Positions 9,277 to 18,846 of a stretch of DNA of 64,000 nucleotides are shown one piece after another. The stretch comes from Olivibacter domesticus (GTDB taxonomy: Bacteria > Bacteroidota > Bacteroidia > Sphingobacteriales > Sphingobacteriaceae): the NCBI RefSeq assembly GCF_900109575.1, contig NZ_FOAF01000006.1, forward strand, positions 62,001 to 126,000, written 5' to 3'. The translations under genes were made by a program, and so were the position numbers. Numbering within the stretch: position 1 is the first letter of the stretch; every line of letters starts with the position of its first letter. The notes beneath the pieces are model-generated. The model worked only from the letters and a program-made list of their open reading frames with translations, ran no database searches and was not told where the DNA came from.

Positions 9277-12200
9277 ATGAAATTTAAGAACCTAATGAGC
9301 CGACAGAAGTTTAAACGAGACGTTTTACTGCTGTCTTTATTTTCTTATTCTTGCTTTTCTGCCTCTGCTGTAATGGCAGTCGCCCCTCCTGCACATGTAG
9401 CAGCGCTGAGCGATAATCTGAACAGACAAGAACGAGAAATTCGAGGAAAAGTATTAGATGAGAACAAACAAGCCCTAAGTGGAGCCACGGTGGCCATCAA
9501 AGGAACGACGAAGAAAGTTTCCAGTGGTGCAGATGGTACCTTCATTATCCAGTCGGGTTCTCCGGCCGATGTATTGGTCGTTTCCTTCATAGGGTACCAA
9601 GCCTCCGAACATGTATTAAGTGCCGGTCAACCTGCACAGATCATTATCACCCTACAACCTGATGAAGAAAATGCGCTCGAAGAAGTAGTGGTAGTAGGTT
9701 ACGGTAGTCAACGCAAACAAGATGTAACCGGAGCCGTTTCATCGGTAAGCGCAAAGGCAATTGCCGAAGTACCCGTTGCCCAAGCATCGCAAGCACTACA
9801 AGGTAGAGCTGCTGGAGTACTGGTAACCAACACCAACAATAGGCCTGGCGGAGCAGCCACGGTACGTATCCGCGGTAACCGATCTTTTTCAGCCGGTAAT
9901 GATCCCTTGTACGTAATCGATGGAATTCCGATAACAGGCGGACTAGAAGACTTTCCTCCACAAGACATCGCCTCGATGGAAGTGTTAAAAGATGCCTCTG
10001 CAACAGCCATTTATGGTTCCCGGGGGGCAAATGGCGTCATCATTGTCACCACCAAACGGGGCGGTACGACAGGAAAAACGACTGTAAGTTATGACAACTG
10101 GTTTGGTTTCTCCAAGGCATATAAGCAGATCGAGATGATGAATGGCCAGCAATTTGCGGAGTTCAAAAGAGAATCACGGAGAGCTACCGGCAATTATGAT
10201 GATAGCGACCCAAATGCCGATCAAAACACCTCCGGCTTATTTGACCCCGTAGAACTTCGTTCTATTGCAGAAGGGCGTAGCACCAACTATCAGGATCTTA
10301 TGCTGCAAACAGGCCACAGCATGAACCATTCACTCAGTGTGTTAGGTGGGTCAGAAAAGACGCAATTTAACGTCAGTTTTAACTACATGAATGATCAGGG
10401 CATCATACCTGTACAAGATTTCAGCCGTTATGCGATGCGCGTGAACATCGATCATCGAATCAGTGATCGAGTACGTATCGGTACCTCCATGTTAGGGAAC
10501 TATAGTATTACCAATGGACAAAGCTTAAACCCTTACGATGATACCCTGCTAGAAAACCCACTGGGTATTCCCTATGACGAAAATGGCGAACTTATTTTCT
10601 TACCCACTACCGATGGTTTACGCAGCAATCCCCTAGCCGAATTGGTACCGGGGGCCTTGTTAAACAAAAATAAACGCATGCGGCTTTTCACCAGCATTTA
10701 CGGTGAAGTCAAATTAGCGGAGGGGTTTACCTATCGCTTAAATTTCGGTCCAGACCTTATTCACAGTCGCATTGGCAACTTTCAGGGGAAACAAACCAAT
10801 GCCCGCTTAGGAGGTACTGCAGCAGCACAGGGTAATGAAGACTTGGTATTTAACTATACCTTAGAAAACATTTTAAAATATAATAAAACCTTTAATGAAA
10901 AGCACGCCTTGGAAGTTACCGGTTTATTCGGTTTGCAGCATCGCCAACAAGAAGCTACCGATATCAGTGTAAGAGGAATCCCTGTAGAAGAGATGCAGTA
11001 TTTCAATTTCGGGGCAGCAGAAGAAATTTTAGGAACAGGAAGCGACTTTCAGCGCTGGGATATTGTATCGTATATGGGTAGAGTGAATTATATATTTGAT
11101 GATCGTTTCCTTGCTACCCTAACCGCCAGAGTTGACGGATCTTCCCGTTTCGGCAGCAATCATCGTTATGGATTTTTCCCTTCCATCGCAGTAGGGTGGA
11201 CCATCAGCAACGAGTCGTTCATGCAAGACAATAACATTTTTGACCTGCTAAAATTACGCGCAACCTATGGCTCAACCGGCAATACCGGTATAGATCCTTA
11301 CGGTACGCAAGGTTTATTACAGCGAACCAGCTATGCGTTTGATGAGAACGCGGGATACGGCTTTCGGCCAAATCAGTTGCGCAACGACAATTTAAAATGG
11401 GAAACCACCAGGCAATTCAATGCCGGTATAGATTATGCCATATTAGGTGGAAGAATATCAGGTGCTGCAGAATTTTATATTCAGCAAACCAAAGATCTTT
11501 TGATGGAACGCCAGTTGCCTTTTACAAGCGGTTATGGTTCCGTTATGGAAAATGTAGGTTCCACAAAAAACGTAGGCTTTGAGTTTAGTCTTTCCTCTAC
11601 CAATATTAAACCTGAAAACGAAAAGGGCTTTTCATGGAACACGGACCTAAACTTTGCCACCAACAAAGAAAGTATCACAGAATTGTATGGCGGAGCACAG
11701 GATGATGTAGGAAACCGTTGGTTTATAGGTCATCCGCTCCAAGTATATTACGACTTTGAAAAGACAGGTATCTGGCAAAGCAATGAAGTAGATGAAGCCG
11801 CTAGTTATGGAAGAGTACCCGGTGAAATCAAAGTAAAAGATCAAAATGGCGACGGCGTCATCAACGATCAGGACCGCGTTATTTTGGGTAACAATAGGCC
11901 TACCCTAACCGGTGGCTTAACCAACCGTTTTGGCTATAAAGGTTTTGATCTCTCGGTATTCTTATATTTCAATCTCGGTAACATGATTTACAGCAGCTTT
12001 CATGAGGTTCACAACACCTTATTTGGCCGCTACAATAATTTGAATGTTAATTACTGGACCCCCAACAATCCAACAAATGAATATCCGCGGCCCAATCAAA
12101 ATCAAGAGAAACCTGTTTATAACACCTCTATGGCCTATTTTAGCGGTTCCTTCCTAAAGATACGGAACATTAATCTTGGCTATAATTTCCCGGAGCGTAT

Positions 12201-12393
12201 CGCCGCGAAGATTGGCGCACAATCATTAAGGTTCTATGTAAGCGCGCAGCAACCGCTGATCTTCTCCTCTTACGTCAACAAGCATCAGGGTGTAGATCCC
12301 GAAGGCATAGATTTTAACGCAGATAGTGAAAATCTGCCGGTAAACACTCCTCCAAGCCGCACTTGGCTTTTTGGTTTAAACATTAAATTTTAG
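9277..12393 (+). CDS. SusC-like TonB-dependent receptor (pair 2), no STN domain
   Basis: 1038-residue outer-membrane importer. N-terminal signal region to about residue 40 with an unusually long charged start (MKFKNLMSRQKFKR), then a carboxypeptidase-regulatory-like domain (IRGKVLDENKQALSGATV), TonB-box-like LEEVVVVGYGSQ, plug (VRIRGNRSFSAGNDPLYVIDG) and barrel. It lacks the STN signalling domain, so it is not expected to be controlled by a FecR/ECF sigma pair, and none is adjacent. The SusD gene follows after 5 bases. No degradative enzyme is attached to the pair. Confidence 0.96.
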   Translation: MKFKNLMSRQKFKRDVLLLSLFSYSCFSASAVMAVAPPAHVAALSDNLNRQEREIRGKVLDENKQALSGATVAIKGTTKKVSSGADGTFIIQSGSPADVLVVSFIGYQASEHVLSAGQPAQIIITLQPDEENALEEVVVVGYGSQRKQDVTGAVSSVSAKAIAEVPVAQASQALQGRAAGVLVTNTNNRPGGAATVRIRGNRSFSAGNDPLYVIDGIPITGGLEDFPPQDIASMEVLKDASATAIYGSRGANGVIIVTTKRGGTTGKTTVSYDNWFGFSKAYKQIEMMNGQQFAEFKRESRRATGNYDDSDPNADQNTSGLFDPVELRSIAEGRSTNYQDLMLQTGHSMNHSLSVLGGSEKTQFNVSFNYMNDQGIIPVQDFSRYAMRVNIDHRISDRVRIGTSMLGNYSITNGQSLNPYDDTLLENPLGIPYDENGELIFLPTTDGLRSNPLAELVPGALLNKNKRMRLFTSIYGEVKLAEGFTYRLNFGPDLIHSRIGNFQGKQTNARLGGTAAAQGNEDLVFNYTLENILKYNKTFNEKHALEVTGLFGLQHRQQEATDISVRGIPVEEMQYFNFGAAEEILGTGSDFQRWDIVSYMGRVNYIFDDRFLATLTARVDGSSRFGSNHRYGFFPSIAVGWTISNESFMQDNNIFDLLKLRATYGSTGNTGIDPYGTQGLLQRTSYAFDENAGYGFRPNQLRNDNLKWETTRQFNAGIDYAILGGRISGAAEFYIQQTKDLLMERQLPFTSGYGSVMENVGSTKNVGFEFSLSSTNIKPENEKGFSWNTDLNFATNKESITELYGGAQDDVGNRWFIGHPLQVYYDFEKTGIWQSNEVDEAASYGRVPGEIKVKDQNGDGVINDQDRVILGNNRPTLTGGLTNRFGYKGFDLSVFLYFNLGNMIYSSFHEVHNTLFGRYNNLNVNYWTPNNPTNEYPRPNQNQEKPVYNTSMAYFSGSFLKIRNINLGYNFPERIAAKIGAQSLRFYVSAQQPLIFSSYVNKHQGVDPEGIDFNADSENLPVNTPPSRTWLFGLNIKF

Positions 12394-12398
12394 CAACC

Positions 12399-14075
12399 AT
12401 GAGAACAATATTAATCATATGTATTTTGGCCGCAGGACTATCCATTTCCTGTAAGAGCATGCTCGATGAAGAGATTCACTCGCAGGTAAACGATAATTAT
12501 CTATCTACACCCGAGGGCTTTGAAGATGGTGTAAAGGCCGCATATTCAACCTTAAGAACCTTCCATGCCAACGAGATGGGTATGACGATGACGGTTTTTG
12601 GTACAGACACCTATACCATGGGTTCAGATGGCTCTTATAAATTCATTAACGAGTATTCCTCACAATTTGATCCACGTACGGCTTATGTACGCGATCTATG
12701 GAATGGTTTATATATAGGCATCAATACCTGCAATGCTGTTATTGATCGGGCAAATGATATCGAAGGCCTAACAGAAGAGCAGCGTAATACACGGGTGAGC
12801 GAAGCACGGTTTCTGCGTGCCTATTATTATTTCACGCTCATACAGCAATTCGGTGCCGTACACCTCAGCACTGCCGAAACCAAAGAGCCAACAACGCAGG
12901 CCTCGCGTGCTAGCATAACAGACGTTTATCAGGTCATTGAAGATGATCTACGTACTGCCGTGCAAAATTTACCTGCCACCCAAACAGATTATGGAAGAGC
13001 AACCAAACCCGCAGCAGAACATTTGCTCGCTAGGGTATTACTTACAAGAGCCACCTCAGAAGCAGCAAAAGATAGTGATTACGCCGATGCCGCGACCTTG
13101 GCTGAAGGAGTCATTAACAACTACAGTTTTCGTTTGTTAGATGATTTTGCATCCGTATTTGTACAAGGTGCAGGAGAGCGTAATGATGAAGTGATCTGGG
13201 CGGTGCAATATACCAAAAATGCCCTTACCAATGGTGCCGATGCCGATGCCGACGGTACGGGAAATTCTGCGCATCGCTATTTTCTGATGGAATATGATGT
13301 ACAGCCCGGCATGAACCGAAATCTGGCAGATGGGCAACCTTGGAAGCGTTTCATGCCTACCAATTACACCCTGAACACCCTCTTTGCCGATCGCATAAAC
13401 GATACCCGTTATAAAAAGAGCTTTAAGGATGTATTTTATTGCAGTAAACCTGGAACCTATACAGTTAACGGTAAAGAAGTCACCTATGCATTGGGCGATA
13501 CGGCTATATGGCTGCCCGGCTACAAATTAGATCCAGCCGTTAAAGCTTCCAAGAACTTTTTGGTAATAGAACCTGATGCCTATACCAAAAAGTTATATCC
13601 TACCCTCGTCAAGTTTTTGGACCCAGAGCGGCCCGACATCAATTATGAATTTGGGTCGAGAGACTTTCTGGCATTTCGATTAGCCGAAACCTGCCTGATT
13701 GCAGCAGAAGCCTTTATGTACAGTGGTCAAACAGACAAAGCCGTTACCTATATCAATATGGTACGTGCACGGGCTGCTTACAGTGGATTAGACGAAGCAG
13801 CCGATGCCACACATCGCCAGGCCATGCTGGTTACCGCTGCAGATCTGAATATCGACTTTATCCTCGAAGAGCGCGGAAGAGAATTATTGGGAGAGCAACT
13901 TCGTTGGTATGATTTAGTGCGCACCCACCAATTGGTGCAACGCGTGCAAGCCTATAATCCCGATGGTGGAAAGAATATCAAAGATTACCATGTGCTACGC
14001 CCCATTCCGCAAGATCAAATAGATCGTACAGAAGGAGGCACCAGTAGTTTCCCACAAAATCCGGGATACAATTAA
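12399..14075 (+). CDS. SusD/RagB-like lipoprotein (pair 2)
   Basis: 558-residue surface lipoprotein; signal MRTILIICILAAGLSISC with lipid Cys18 followed by Lys-Ser. SusD helices include SEARFLRAYYYFTLIQQFG near 145 and FRLAETCLIAAEAFMYSG near 430; ERGRELLGEQLRWYDLVRT near 490 is the typical C-terminal segment, and the protein ends QNPGYN. It is longer than its paralogue in pair 1, with an insert around residues 280-400 that probably shapes the glycan site (inference). It is the last gene of a two-gene operon, followed by a strong hairpin. Confidence 0.96.
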   Translation: MRTILIICILAAGLSISCKSMLDEEIHSQVNDNYLSTPEGFEDGVKAAYSTLRTFHANEMGMTMTVFGTDTYTMGSDGSYKFINEYSSQFDPRTAYVRDLWNGLYIGINTCNAVIDRANDIEGLTEEQRNTRVSEARFLRAYYYFTLIQQFGAVHLSTAETKEPTTQASRASITDVYQVIEDDLRTAVQNLPATQTDYGRATKPAAEHLLARVLLTRATSEAAKDSDYADAATLAEGVINNYSFRLLDDFASVFVQGAGERNDEVIWAVQYTKNALTNGADADADGTGNSAHRYFLMEYDVQPGMNRNLADGQPWKRFMPTNYTLNTLFADRINDTRYKKSFKDVFYCSKPGTYTVNGKEVTYALGDTAIWLPGYKLDPAVKASKNFLVIEPDAYTKKLYPTLVKFLDPERPDINYEFGSRDFLAFRLAETCLIAAEAFMYSGQTDKAVTYINMVRARAAYSGLDEAADATHRQAMLVTAADLNIDFILEERGRELLGEQLRWYDLVRTHQLVQRVQAYNPDGGKNIKDYHVLRPIPQDQIDRTEGGTSSFPQNPGYN

Positions 14076-14090
14076 CGATTATTTAACGCG

Positions 14091-14136
14091 TATAAAAATA
14101 GGCGGGTTTTTAAGAAAAACCCCGCCTATTTTTATA
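14091..14136 (+). terminator. Rho-independent terminator after pair 2
   Basis: Long inverted repeat: TATAAAAATAGGCGGG pairs with CCCGCCTATTTTTATA, with one extra C bulged near the loop. The A-run and T-run flanks would make it work in both directions. It starts about 15 bases after the susD stop. Confidence 0.88.
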
Positions 14137-14202
14137 CTTAATATTCAACCTGCAAAGCAAAAGGCAATACGCTTAAGTCTATATAATATCAGAAAAAATA
14201 CC

Positions 14203-14232
14203 TATGTTTGATTGAATATTTCACAAATATTC
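14203..14232 (+). promoter_or_regulatory. Putative -7 element and palindromic operator of the 14.3-16.8 kb operon
   Basis: TATGTTTG at 14203-14210 matches the Bacteroidota -7 consensus TAnnTTTG; no good -33 box is seen. Immediately downstream, GAATATTT-CAC-AAATATTC (14214-14232) is a perfect 8-bp inverted repeat placed where a repressor would block initiation. The operon's own LuxR-type regulator is a candidate binder (inference). Confidence 0.45.
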
Positions 14233-14305
14233 ACATATTTATACATAAATAGCACAATGCTATCGCGTGTTTTCAAGCATAAATCATATACAAAAACTGA
14301 TCATT

Positions 14306-14680
14306 ATGGATACCTTTTATGAAATCCCTTTAAAGGAAGCTATCACTTGGACCAAAAATTGGCGCAAATACAAACAATCGCATGGTAAAAAGAAAAATGA
14401 ATATATCCGGGCCTTTCGGGTAGATTTAGCAGAGCTTGATGAAATCAGGCGGGAAAAGGGTACAGAACATGTACGTATTTATTTCGGGCTGGAAGAAAAA
14501 GATGGGGTTATGATCGAAAAGCTTGTGTTGGTAGGTGTTGATGATGAAGATAATGATATAATCGACATCAAGTCCCTTTCGGCGCAGCCAACATCCAGTG
14601 GTACATTCGATTTTTCCAAACCGTGCCCTCCTACCTGCTCGGAAGAAAATGTATTAAACAGTGATGAAACAGTTATTTAG
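14306..14680 (+). CDS. Uncharacterised small protein with C-terminal Cys-Pro-Pro-Thr-Cys motif
   Basis: 124 residues from the ATG at 14306; an upstream in-frame ATG at 14267 would add 13 residues without helping. Soluble, charged, mixed alpha/beta, no signal peptide. N-terminal helix with Trp-Thr-Lys-Asn-Trp-Arg, a middle with EHVRIYFGLEEKDG and KLVLVGVDDEDND, and a tail with FDFSKPCPPTCSEEN. The paired cysteines could bind metal or form a disulfide. The 3' end overlaps the next gene by 17 bases, so the gene belongs to a four-gene operon with a membrane protein, a histidine kinase and a response regulator. It may be the regulated output or a sensory partner. I do not recognise a named family. 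Confidence 0.8.
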   Translation: MDTFYEIPLKEAITWTKNWRKYKQSHGKKKNEYIRAFRVDLAELDEIRREKGTEHVRIYFGLEEKDGVMIEKLVLVGVDDEDNDIIDIKSLSAQPTSSGTFDFSKPCPPTCSEENVLNSDETVI

Positions 14681-15317
14681 ATACATACCCGAAATACTCA
14701 TTAATTATTCATCATTCGTATTACTATTTCCACTTTATTTTGTCTTAGTAGATTTTAAAAGGTTTCCACTCGTTTTAGAGTCGCTTAGTTATTATCTTAT
14801 AACAGCGTCCATAACGGAATTGATAGCAACAGGATTATGGTTTTTTAGCATTAATAATTTACCCCTCCTGCATGTTTACACTCCCCTTGAGCTTGCCCTG
14901 TTAACCTGGTTTTACAGGCATCTCTTACCTCCTCATTTAAACAAGTGGGCTAAGCGCGTGGTGGTCGGTTTTATAGCCTTGGCATTCATCAATGCATGCT
15001 GGTTTCAATCTATCTTTAGTTTCAACACCTATGCCAGAAGTTTAGAAGCGCTCATCGTTATAGGTTATTCGCTTGTTTTCTTCTTTAAGGAAATCAATGA
15101 TCCAGGAGGAGAAGTTATTTTCCGCAAGCCAGCTTTCTGGATTAATGGGGGCTTCCTTCTGTATTTTTCCGGAAATTTGATCCTCTTTTTAGGCAGCAAC
15201 TCCATCTTGTCATTTGGCCCTACCTTTAACGAGTTGGTGTGGGCGCTACATGCAGTTTTTTATATATTTCTATATCTATTTATTGGTACAGGCTTATGGA
15301 TGTTTCATCGAAAATAG
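14664..15317 (+). CDS. Uncharacterised polytopic membrane protein of a two-component operon
   Basis: 217 residues with about six hydrophobic segments and a short basic C-terminus. The ATG at 14664 is used; a GTG directly before it (14661) is an alternative. It overlaps the upstream small-protein gene and its last 22 bases overlap the start of the histidine kinase gene, so the four genes are tightly coupled. The kinase itself has only one membrane helix and no obvious extracellular sensor, so this protein is a reasonable candidate for the membrane sensor or the kinase's partner (inference from position and topology). No enzyme motif is seen. Confidence 0.8.
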   Translation: MKQLFRYIPEILINYSSFVLLFPLYFVLVDFKRFPLVLESLSYYLITASITELIATGLWFFSINNLPLLHVYTPLELALLTWFYRHLLPPHLNKWAKRVVVGFIALAFINACWFQSIFSFNTYARSLEALIVIGYSLVFFFKEINDPGGEVIFRKPAFWINGGFLLYFSGNLILFLGSNSILSFGPTFNELVWALHAVFYIFLYLFIGTGLWMFHRK

Positions 15318-16093
15318 ATCTTCAACTCCTATTATTGGCGGGTATGCTCGGCATGTTTATGCTATCTGGCGTCATTATAATCTTTATTATTCTGTATCAG
15401 AAACGTCTATATCGAAACAAGCTGCAGTTGCATCAGCTGAAAGCGGAGCACCAGCTCGCGTTGCTATATAATAATATTGAAACGACCGAAATAGAGCGCA
15501 AGCGTATAGCACGTGATTTACATGATGATATCGGCAATCTCTTTGCTACCCTTCATTTATATCTTAATCAGCTAAAATTATCCGGATCAACTTTTCCCGA
15601 AACCGCTACCCCACTGCTTGAAGAAAGCAGTACCTTGATCAGTCAGGGCATGGAGCAGATTAGACGGATCAGTCATGATCTATTACCGCCCGGTTTAACG
15701 CTATTCGGTTTAGTGCCGACGTTGAAAGACTTATGCCATAAAATTAACGCAGACGATTTCAGCATCAATTTCGTAGCCGCCCCCATACAGACAGCCCTTC
15801 CTGAACAGGTATCTTTATCCATTTATCGCATTGTACAGGAACTCTTGAACAATACAATGAAACATGCGAAAGCCACAAAAGTCTTCATCCATTTAGAAAA
15901 CGAGCTTGAAAAAAAACTAACATTAACATATGAAGACGATGGTATCGGTTTATCCAATGCAGGCGAAATAAGTAAAGGCCTTGGTCTGAGCAATATGGAG
16001 AACCGCGCCAACATGATTGGAGGACACATACACTTTGTATCACAAAAGCACAAGGGATTCACCGCTACATTGGAGGTTCCACTAAATAAATAA
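15296..16093 (+). CDS. NarL-type sensor histidine kinase (HisKA_3)
   Basis: 265 residues. The start at 15296 (MDVSSKIDLQ) is preferred to the upstream in-frame ATG at 15239, which lies deep in the preceding gene. One membrane helix at about 11-34, then a coiled linker, the HisKA_3 dimerisation box ERKRIARDLHDDIGN with phospho-acceptor His76, and an HATPase_c domain with an N-box (IVQELLNNTMKHAKA), DDGIGL and GLGLSNMENRANMIGG. There is no periplasmic sensor domain. Its cognate regulator starts 4 bases after its stop. It should autophosphorylate and pass phosphate to that regulator. Confidence 0.93.
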   Translation: MDVSSKIDLQLLLLAGMLGMFMLSGVIIIFIILYQKRLYRNKLQLHQLKAEHQLALLYNNIETTEIERKRIARDLHDDIGNLFATLHLYLNQLKLSGSTFPETATPLLEESSTLISQGMEQIRRISHDLLPPGLTLFGLVPTLKDLCHKINADDFSINFVAAPIQTALPEQVSLSIYRIVQELLNNTMKHAKATKVFIHLENELEKKLTLTYEDDGIGLSNAGEISKGLGLSNMENRANMIGGHIHFVSQKHKGFTATLEVPLNK

Positions 16094-16097
16094 GCGA

Positions 16098-16772
16098 ATG
16101 AGCGAAAAAAAAATACAGATAGCCGTTGCTGACGATCAGATTTTGTTTCGTAAAGGGCTGATAAAGCTGCTACAAAATTTCTCCCTGTTGGAAGTTACTA
16201 TAGAAGCAGAAAATGGTAAGCAGCTCCTCGAAAAAATTGGCCAGTCTGCTACGCTTCCAGACGTAGTGCTGCTAGATCTCAGTATGCCCGAAATGAATGG
16301 TATAGAAACCACCAAGTACCTGCATACTACCTACCCCGATATTAAGATTCTAATGCTGTCCGTTCACGATGACGACAACTACATCGTACATCTTTTAGCA
16401 TGTGGTGCCAGCGGCTATCTCGAAAAGAACGCCGATCCAGAAGAAGTGCTCCGTGCCATTACTTCAGTAGTACAAGATGGCATTTATTTTAATAAAAAAA
16501 CACTCCATGCCATGCAGCATAACCTCAGTCATCCAACAAGAAAAAAAATTATACTTGATGATCCCCATCATGACCTAACCCTTCGCGAAATAGAGGTGCT
16601 CGAACTGATCTGCCAGGAGCTAACCGCAGCAGAAATAGCCGATAGGCTTTCCTTGAGTGTCCGCACCATTGATGGGCACCGCAATAACCTCCTACGGAAA
16701 GTCGGCGCACGCAACACTGCAGGCTTAGTTAAGTTTGCTATTATGAACGGTATCATAACCATCCAACATTAA
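16098..16772 (+). CDS. LuxR/NarL-family response regulator
   Basis: 224 residues: CheY-like receiver domain about 6-125 with acidic pair Ala-Asp-Asp at 11-13, phospho-acceptor Asp60 (VVLLDLSMPE) and Lys in LEKNADPEE near 110; then a LuxR-type helix-turn-helix about 155-215 (LTLREIEVLELICQELTAAE and the following recognition helix). Partner of the kinase gene just upstream. A hairpin follows the stop, closing the operon. Confidence 0.95.
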   Translation: MSEKKIQIAVADDQILFRKGLIKLLQNFSLLEVTIEAENGKQLLEKIGQSATLPDVVLLDLSMPEMNGIETTKYLHTTYPDIKILMLSVHDDDNYIVHLLACGASGYLEKNADPEEVLRAITSVVQDGIYFNKKTLHAMQHNLSHPTRKKIILDDPHHDLTLREIEVLELICQELTAAEIADRLSLSVRTIDGHRNNLLRKVGARNTAGLVKFAIMNGIITIQH

Positions 16773-16789
16773 ATCCTCCGCATTAGCAG

Positions 16790-16825
16790 GTAAAAATACC
16801 TGATTTTGAAAACAGGTATTTTTAC
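16790..16825 (+). terminator. Terminator of the two-component operon
   Basis: 13-bp perfect stem (GTAAAAATACCTG / CAGGTATTTTTAC) with a 10-base loop, 18 bases after the response-regulator stop. Confidence 0.8.
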
Positions 16826-16958
16826 GCTTATCGATGATCCTTCCATCTGCTTAATTTGTATTGACAAGTACGGCCTTGATTTTTACACGCATCAAGATCT
16901 TGTTTAAAGATCAACCTAAACCTGTGGGTTGATGTTTATCACCCTTGCCTTTTAACTA

Positions 16959-16985
16959 AACAGGTCGGAAAATTTCCGACCTGTT
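16959..16985 (-). terminator. Terminator of the minus-strand SusCD pair 3
   Basis: AACAGGTCGGAAA / TTTCCGACCTGTT, a 13-bp perfect stem with a one-base centre. It is about 30 bases beyond the susD stop at 17015, and the minus strand continues into T-rich sequence. It also separates this unit from the convergent two-component operon. Confidence 0.78.
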
Positions 16986-17014
16986 ATTCCTATTTTACCA
17001 AGCAAATACTCATT

Positions 17015-18760
17015 TTAAAGGCCGTCGTTCCAGCCTGGATTCTGTGAAAGATTCGGATTGAGTTGCCTTTCCTGAATGGGAATAGGATACAAATAATCCC
17101 TATTCTCATCAAATTTCTTATCAATCTTCTCATTTACCACTACATTTCCGCCATCTTCACCCTTTTCCAATGAAACATCCGTTCCTAATTTTAAGAATTG
17201 TATGCTCCCCGTGGGTTTCGTCCCCGTATAAATCTGCACATCCGCATTCCCGTCATTATTAAAATCATAGCTTCCCAATCCAGGGAAGTACATACCCTTA
17301 AATTGCTTTGTTAGCAGATGTCCCTCCTTCCAGCGCATCAGATCATCCCAGCGGAAAGACTCCATTACCAGCTCAATACGCCTTTCGCGTCGTACCTCCA
17401 AAATAAGCCCCTTGTTCGCACCATTTACCTGCAGGTATTGCGCGGCCAAGTAAGGATCCGGAGCAATGTTCGCTGCAGCCAGGTCTATCCCGGGCATTCC
17501 CACCCTTTCCCGCAGTTTATTAATAGATAGGTCCAAATCCGCCTGCGTAACATTCCCTAATTCAGCTTTCGCCTCCGCATAGTTTAGTAGCACTTCACCC
17601 AACCTGAAAACCGGCATATCATTTTCAGAGCGGTTATACGAATCATATTTCACATCCCCCACAAATTTGATCACCTGATAGCCCGTCATACTTGCGCCGA
17701 ACTGCGGCACCTCCTCAGCAGCTCCACCGATCCGTTGATAACCCGGTGTACGGATGGTTTGTGAAAGGCGTGGATCCCGATCTTGCACCTCTTGGTAAAA
17801 TTGCATAGTCTCATAGCCCACCTTATCCGTAAAGCGCGAACCATCCTTCATGAGGTAACTATTCACCAATTGCTTTTCCAGGCCCGGTCGGCCGTAAGAC
17901 GAAGTAATCGTATAATAGTTCACATTGTGCCATATCTGCAACGCATCACTAAAGCGGCGGGTTAAAATCACTTCATTTTCATCCGAGTTCACCGCCGCAA
18001 AAAGCTCTAAATAAGATTTATCGGGCGTTGTCTGAAATAAAACATAAGGCCCTTCCGCAATCAATGTTCCCGCAGCAGCAGCAGCTTCGGTCAGAAAGCG
18101 TTCATAGTCGGGCAAAGCAAACTCCGTATGGTATTTCCTAAAAGTACCTTCGAACAAAGCAATGCGCGATTTAAGCGCCAGGGCCGTCCACTTATTCACC
18201 TTTTCGACCGACTTCCCCGTCGGCAGGTTCGCAATAGCATAATCAATATCAGCCATAATAGAATCCATCACTACCGTGCGCGGATCTCTGGGCTGTGTCA
18301 AAGCCGCTTCATCACCCTCCTCAATTACCTTCGAATACCAAGGAGCATCGCCAAAGCGTCTCACCTTATTAAAATAAAACCAAGCCCTAAAAAAACGGGC
18401 AATGCCCACATAAGGTTTTGCCTTATCCTCCGGCACCGTTCTATTATAATTGGCCATGAAATAATTAATTTTGCGCAACTCACTCCAATCCCAACCACCA
18501 CCGGAAACCGGTATCGTACGCGTACCCCTTATTTCATCACTCAAACTTTGTTTCACCACATTATCAATATCCTCATTATATACCCCTTCCGCAGAAGGCA
18601 GCACATTGTAAAATGAGTTTGTATACAATTCAAGATCCTTTTCCGTCCTGAAAAAAGCATCCGGAGAAATGTCAGACTCGGGCTGTCTATCTAAAAAATC
18701 TTTCTGGCAAGCGCTGAGAAAGAGTACGCCCAATAGGAGTCCTATATAGTGTGTTTTCAT
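17015..18760 (-). CDS. SusD/RagB-like lipoprotein (pair 3)
   Basis: 581 residues from the ATG at 18760, which yields a proper lipoprotein signal (MKTHYIGLLLGVLFLSAC, then QKD). The frame is open 25 residues further upstream (to 18835), but that extension does not look like a signal. SusD features: IARFFRAWFYFNKVRRFGD near 135, FRLGEVLLNYAEAKAELG near 405, RERRIELVMESFRWDDLMRW near 480 and a C-terminus around SQNPGWNDGL. It follows the SusC gene after 86 bases. No hydrolase or regulator is attached. Confidence 0.96.
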   Translation of the reverse strand: MKTHYIGLLLGVLFLSACQKDFLDRQPESDISPDAFFRTEKDLELYTNSFYNVLPSAEGVYNEDIDNVVKQSLSDEIRGTRTIPVSGGGWDWSELRKINYFMANYNRTVPEDKAKPYVGIARFFRAWFYFNKVRRFGDAPWYSKVIEEGDEAALTQPRDPRTVVMDSIMADIDYAIANLPTGKSVEKVNKWTALALKSRIALFEGTFRKYHTEFALPDYERFLTEAAAAAGTLIAEGPYVLFQTTPDKSYLELFAAVNSDENEVILTRRFSDALQIWHNVNYYTITSSYGRPGLEKQLVNSYLMKDGSRFTDKVGYETMQFYQEVQDRDPRLSQTIRTPGYQRIGGAAEEVPQFGASMTGYQVIKFVGDVKYDSYNRSENDMPVFRLGEVLLNYAEAKAELGNVTQADLDLSINKLRERVGMPGIDLAAANIAPDPYLAAQYLQVNGANKGLILEVRRERRIELVMESFRWDDLMRWKEGHLLTKQFKGMYFPGLGSYDFNNDGNADVQIYTGTKPTGSIQFLKLGTDVSLEKGEDGGNVVVNEKIDKKFDENRDYLYPIPIQERQLNPNLSQNPGWNDGL

Positions 18761-18846
18761 CTTTTTACTTTTAATAAAACCCTTAATCGATATATATGCA
18801 CATGCTTTAATGTCCATTTTAAACAAGTATTTCATCTTCTATTCTA

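Noticed and set aside
18128-18616. Long plus-strand frame of 162 residues
   Set aside because: It is wholly antisense to the SusD gene of pair 3 and rich in His, Ile and Arg; a shadow frame.
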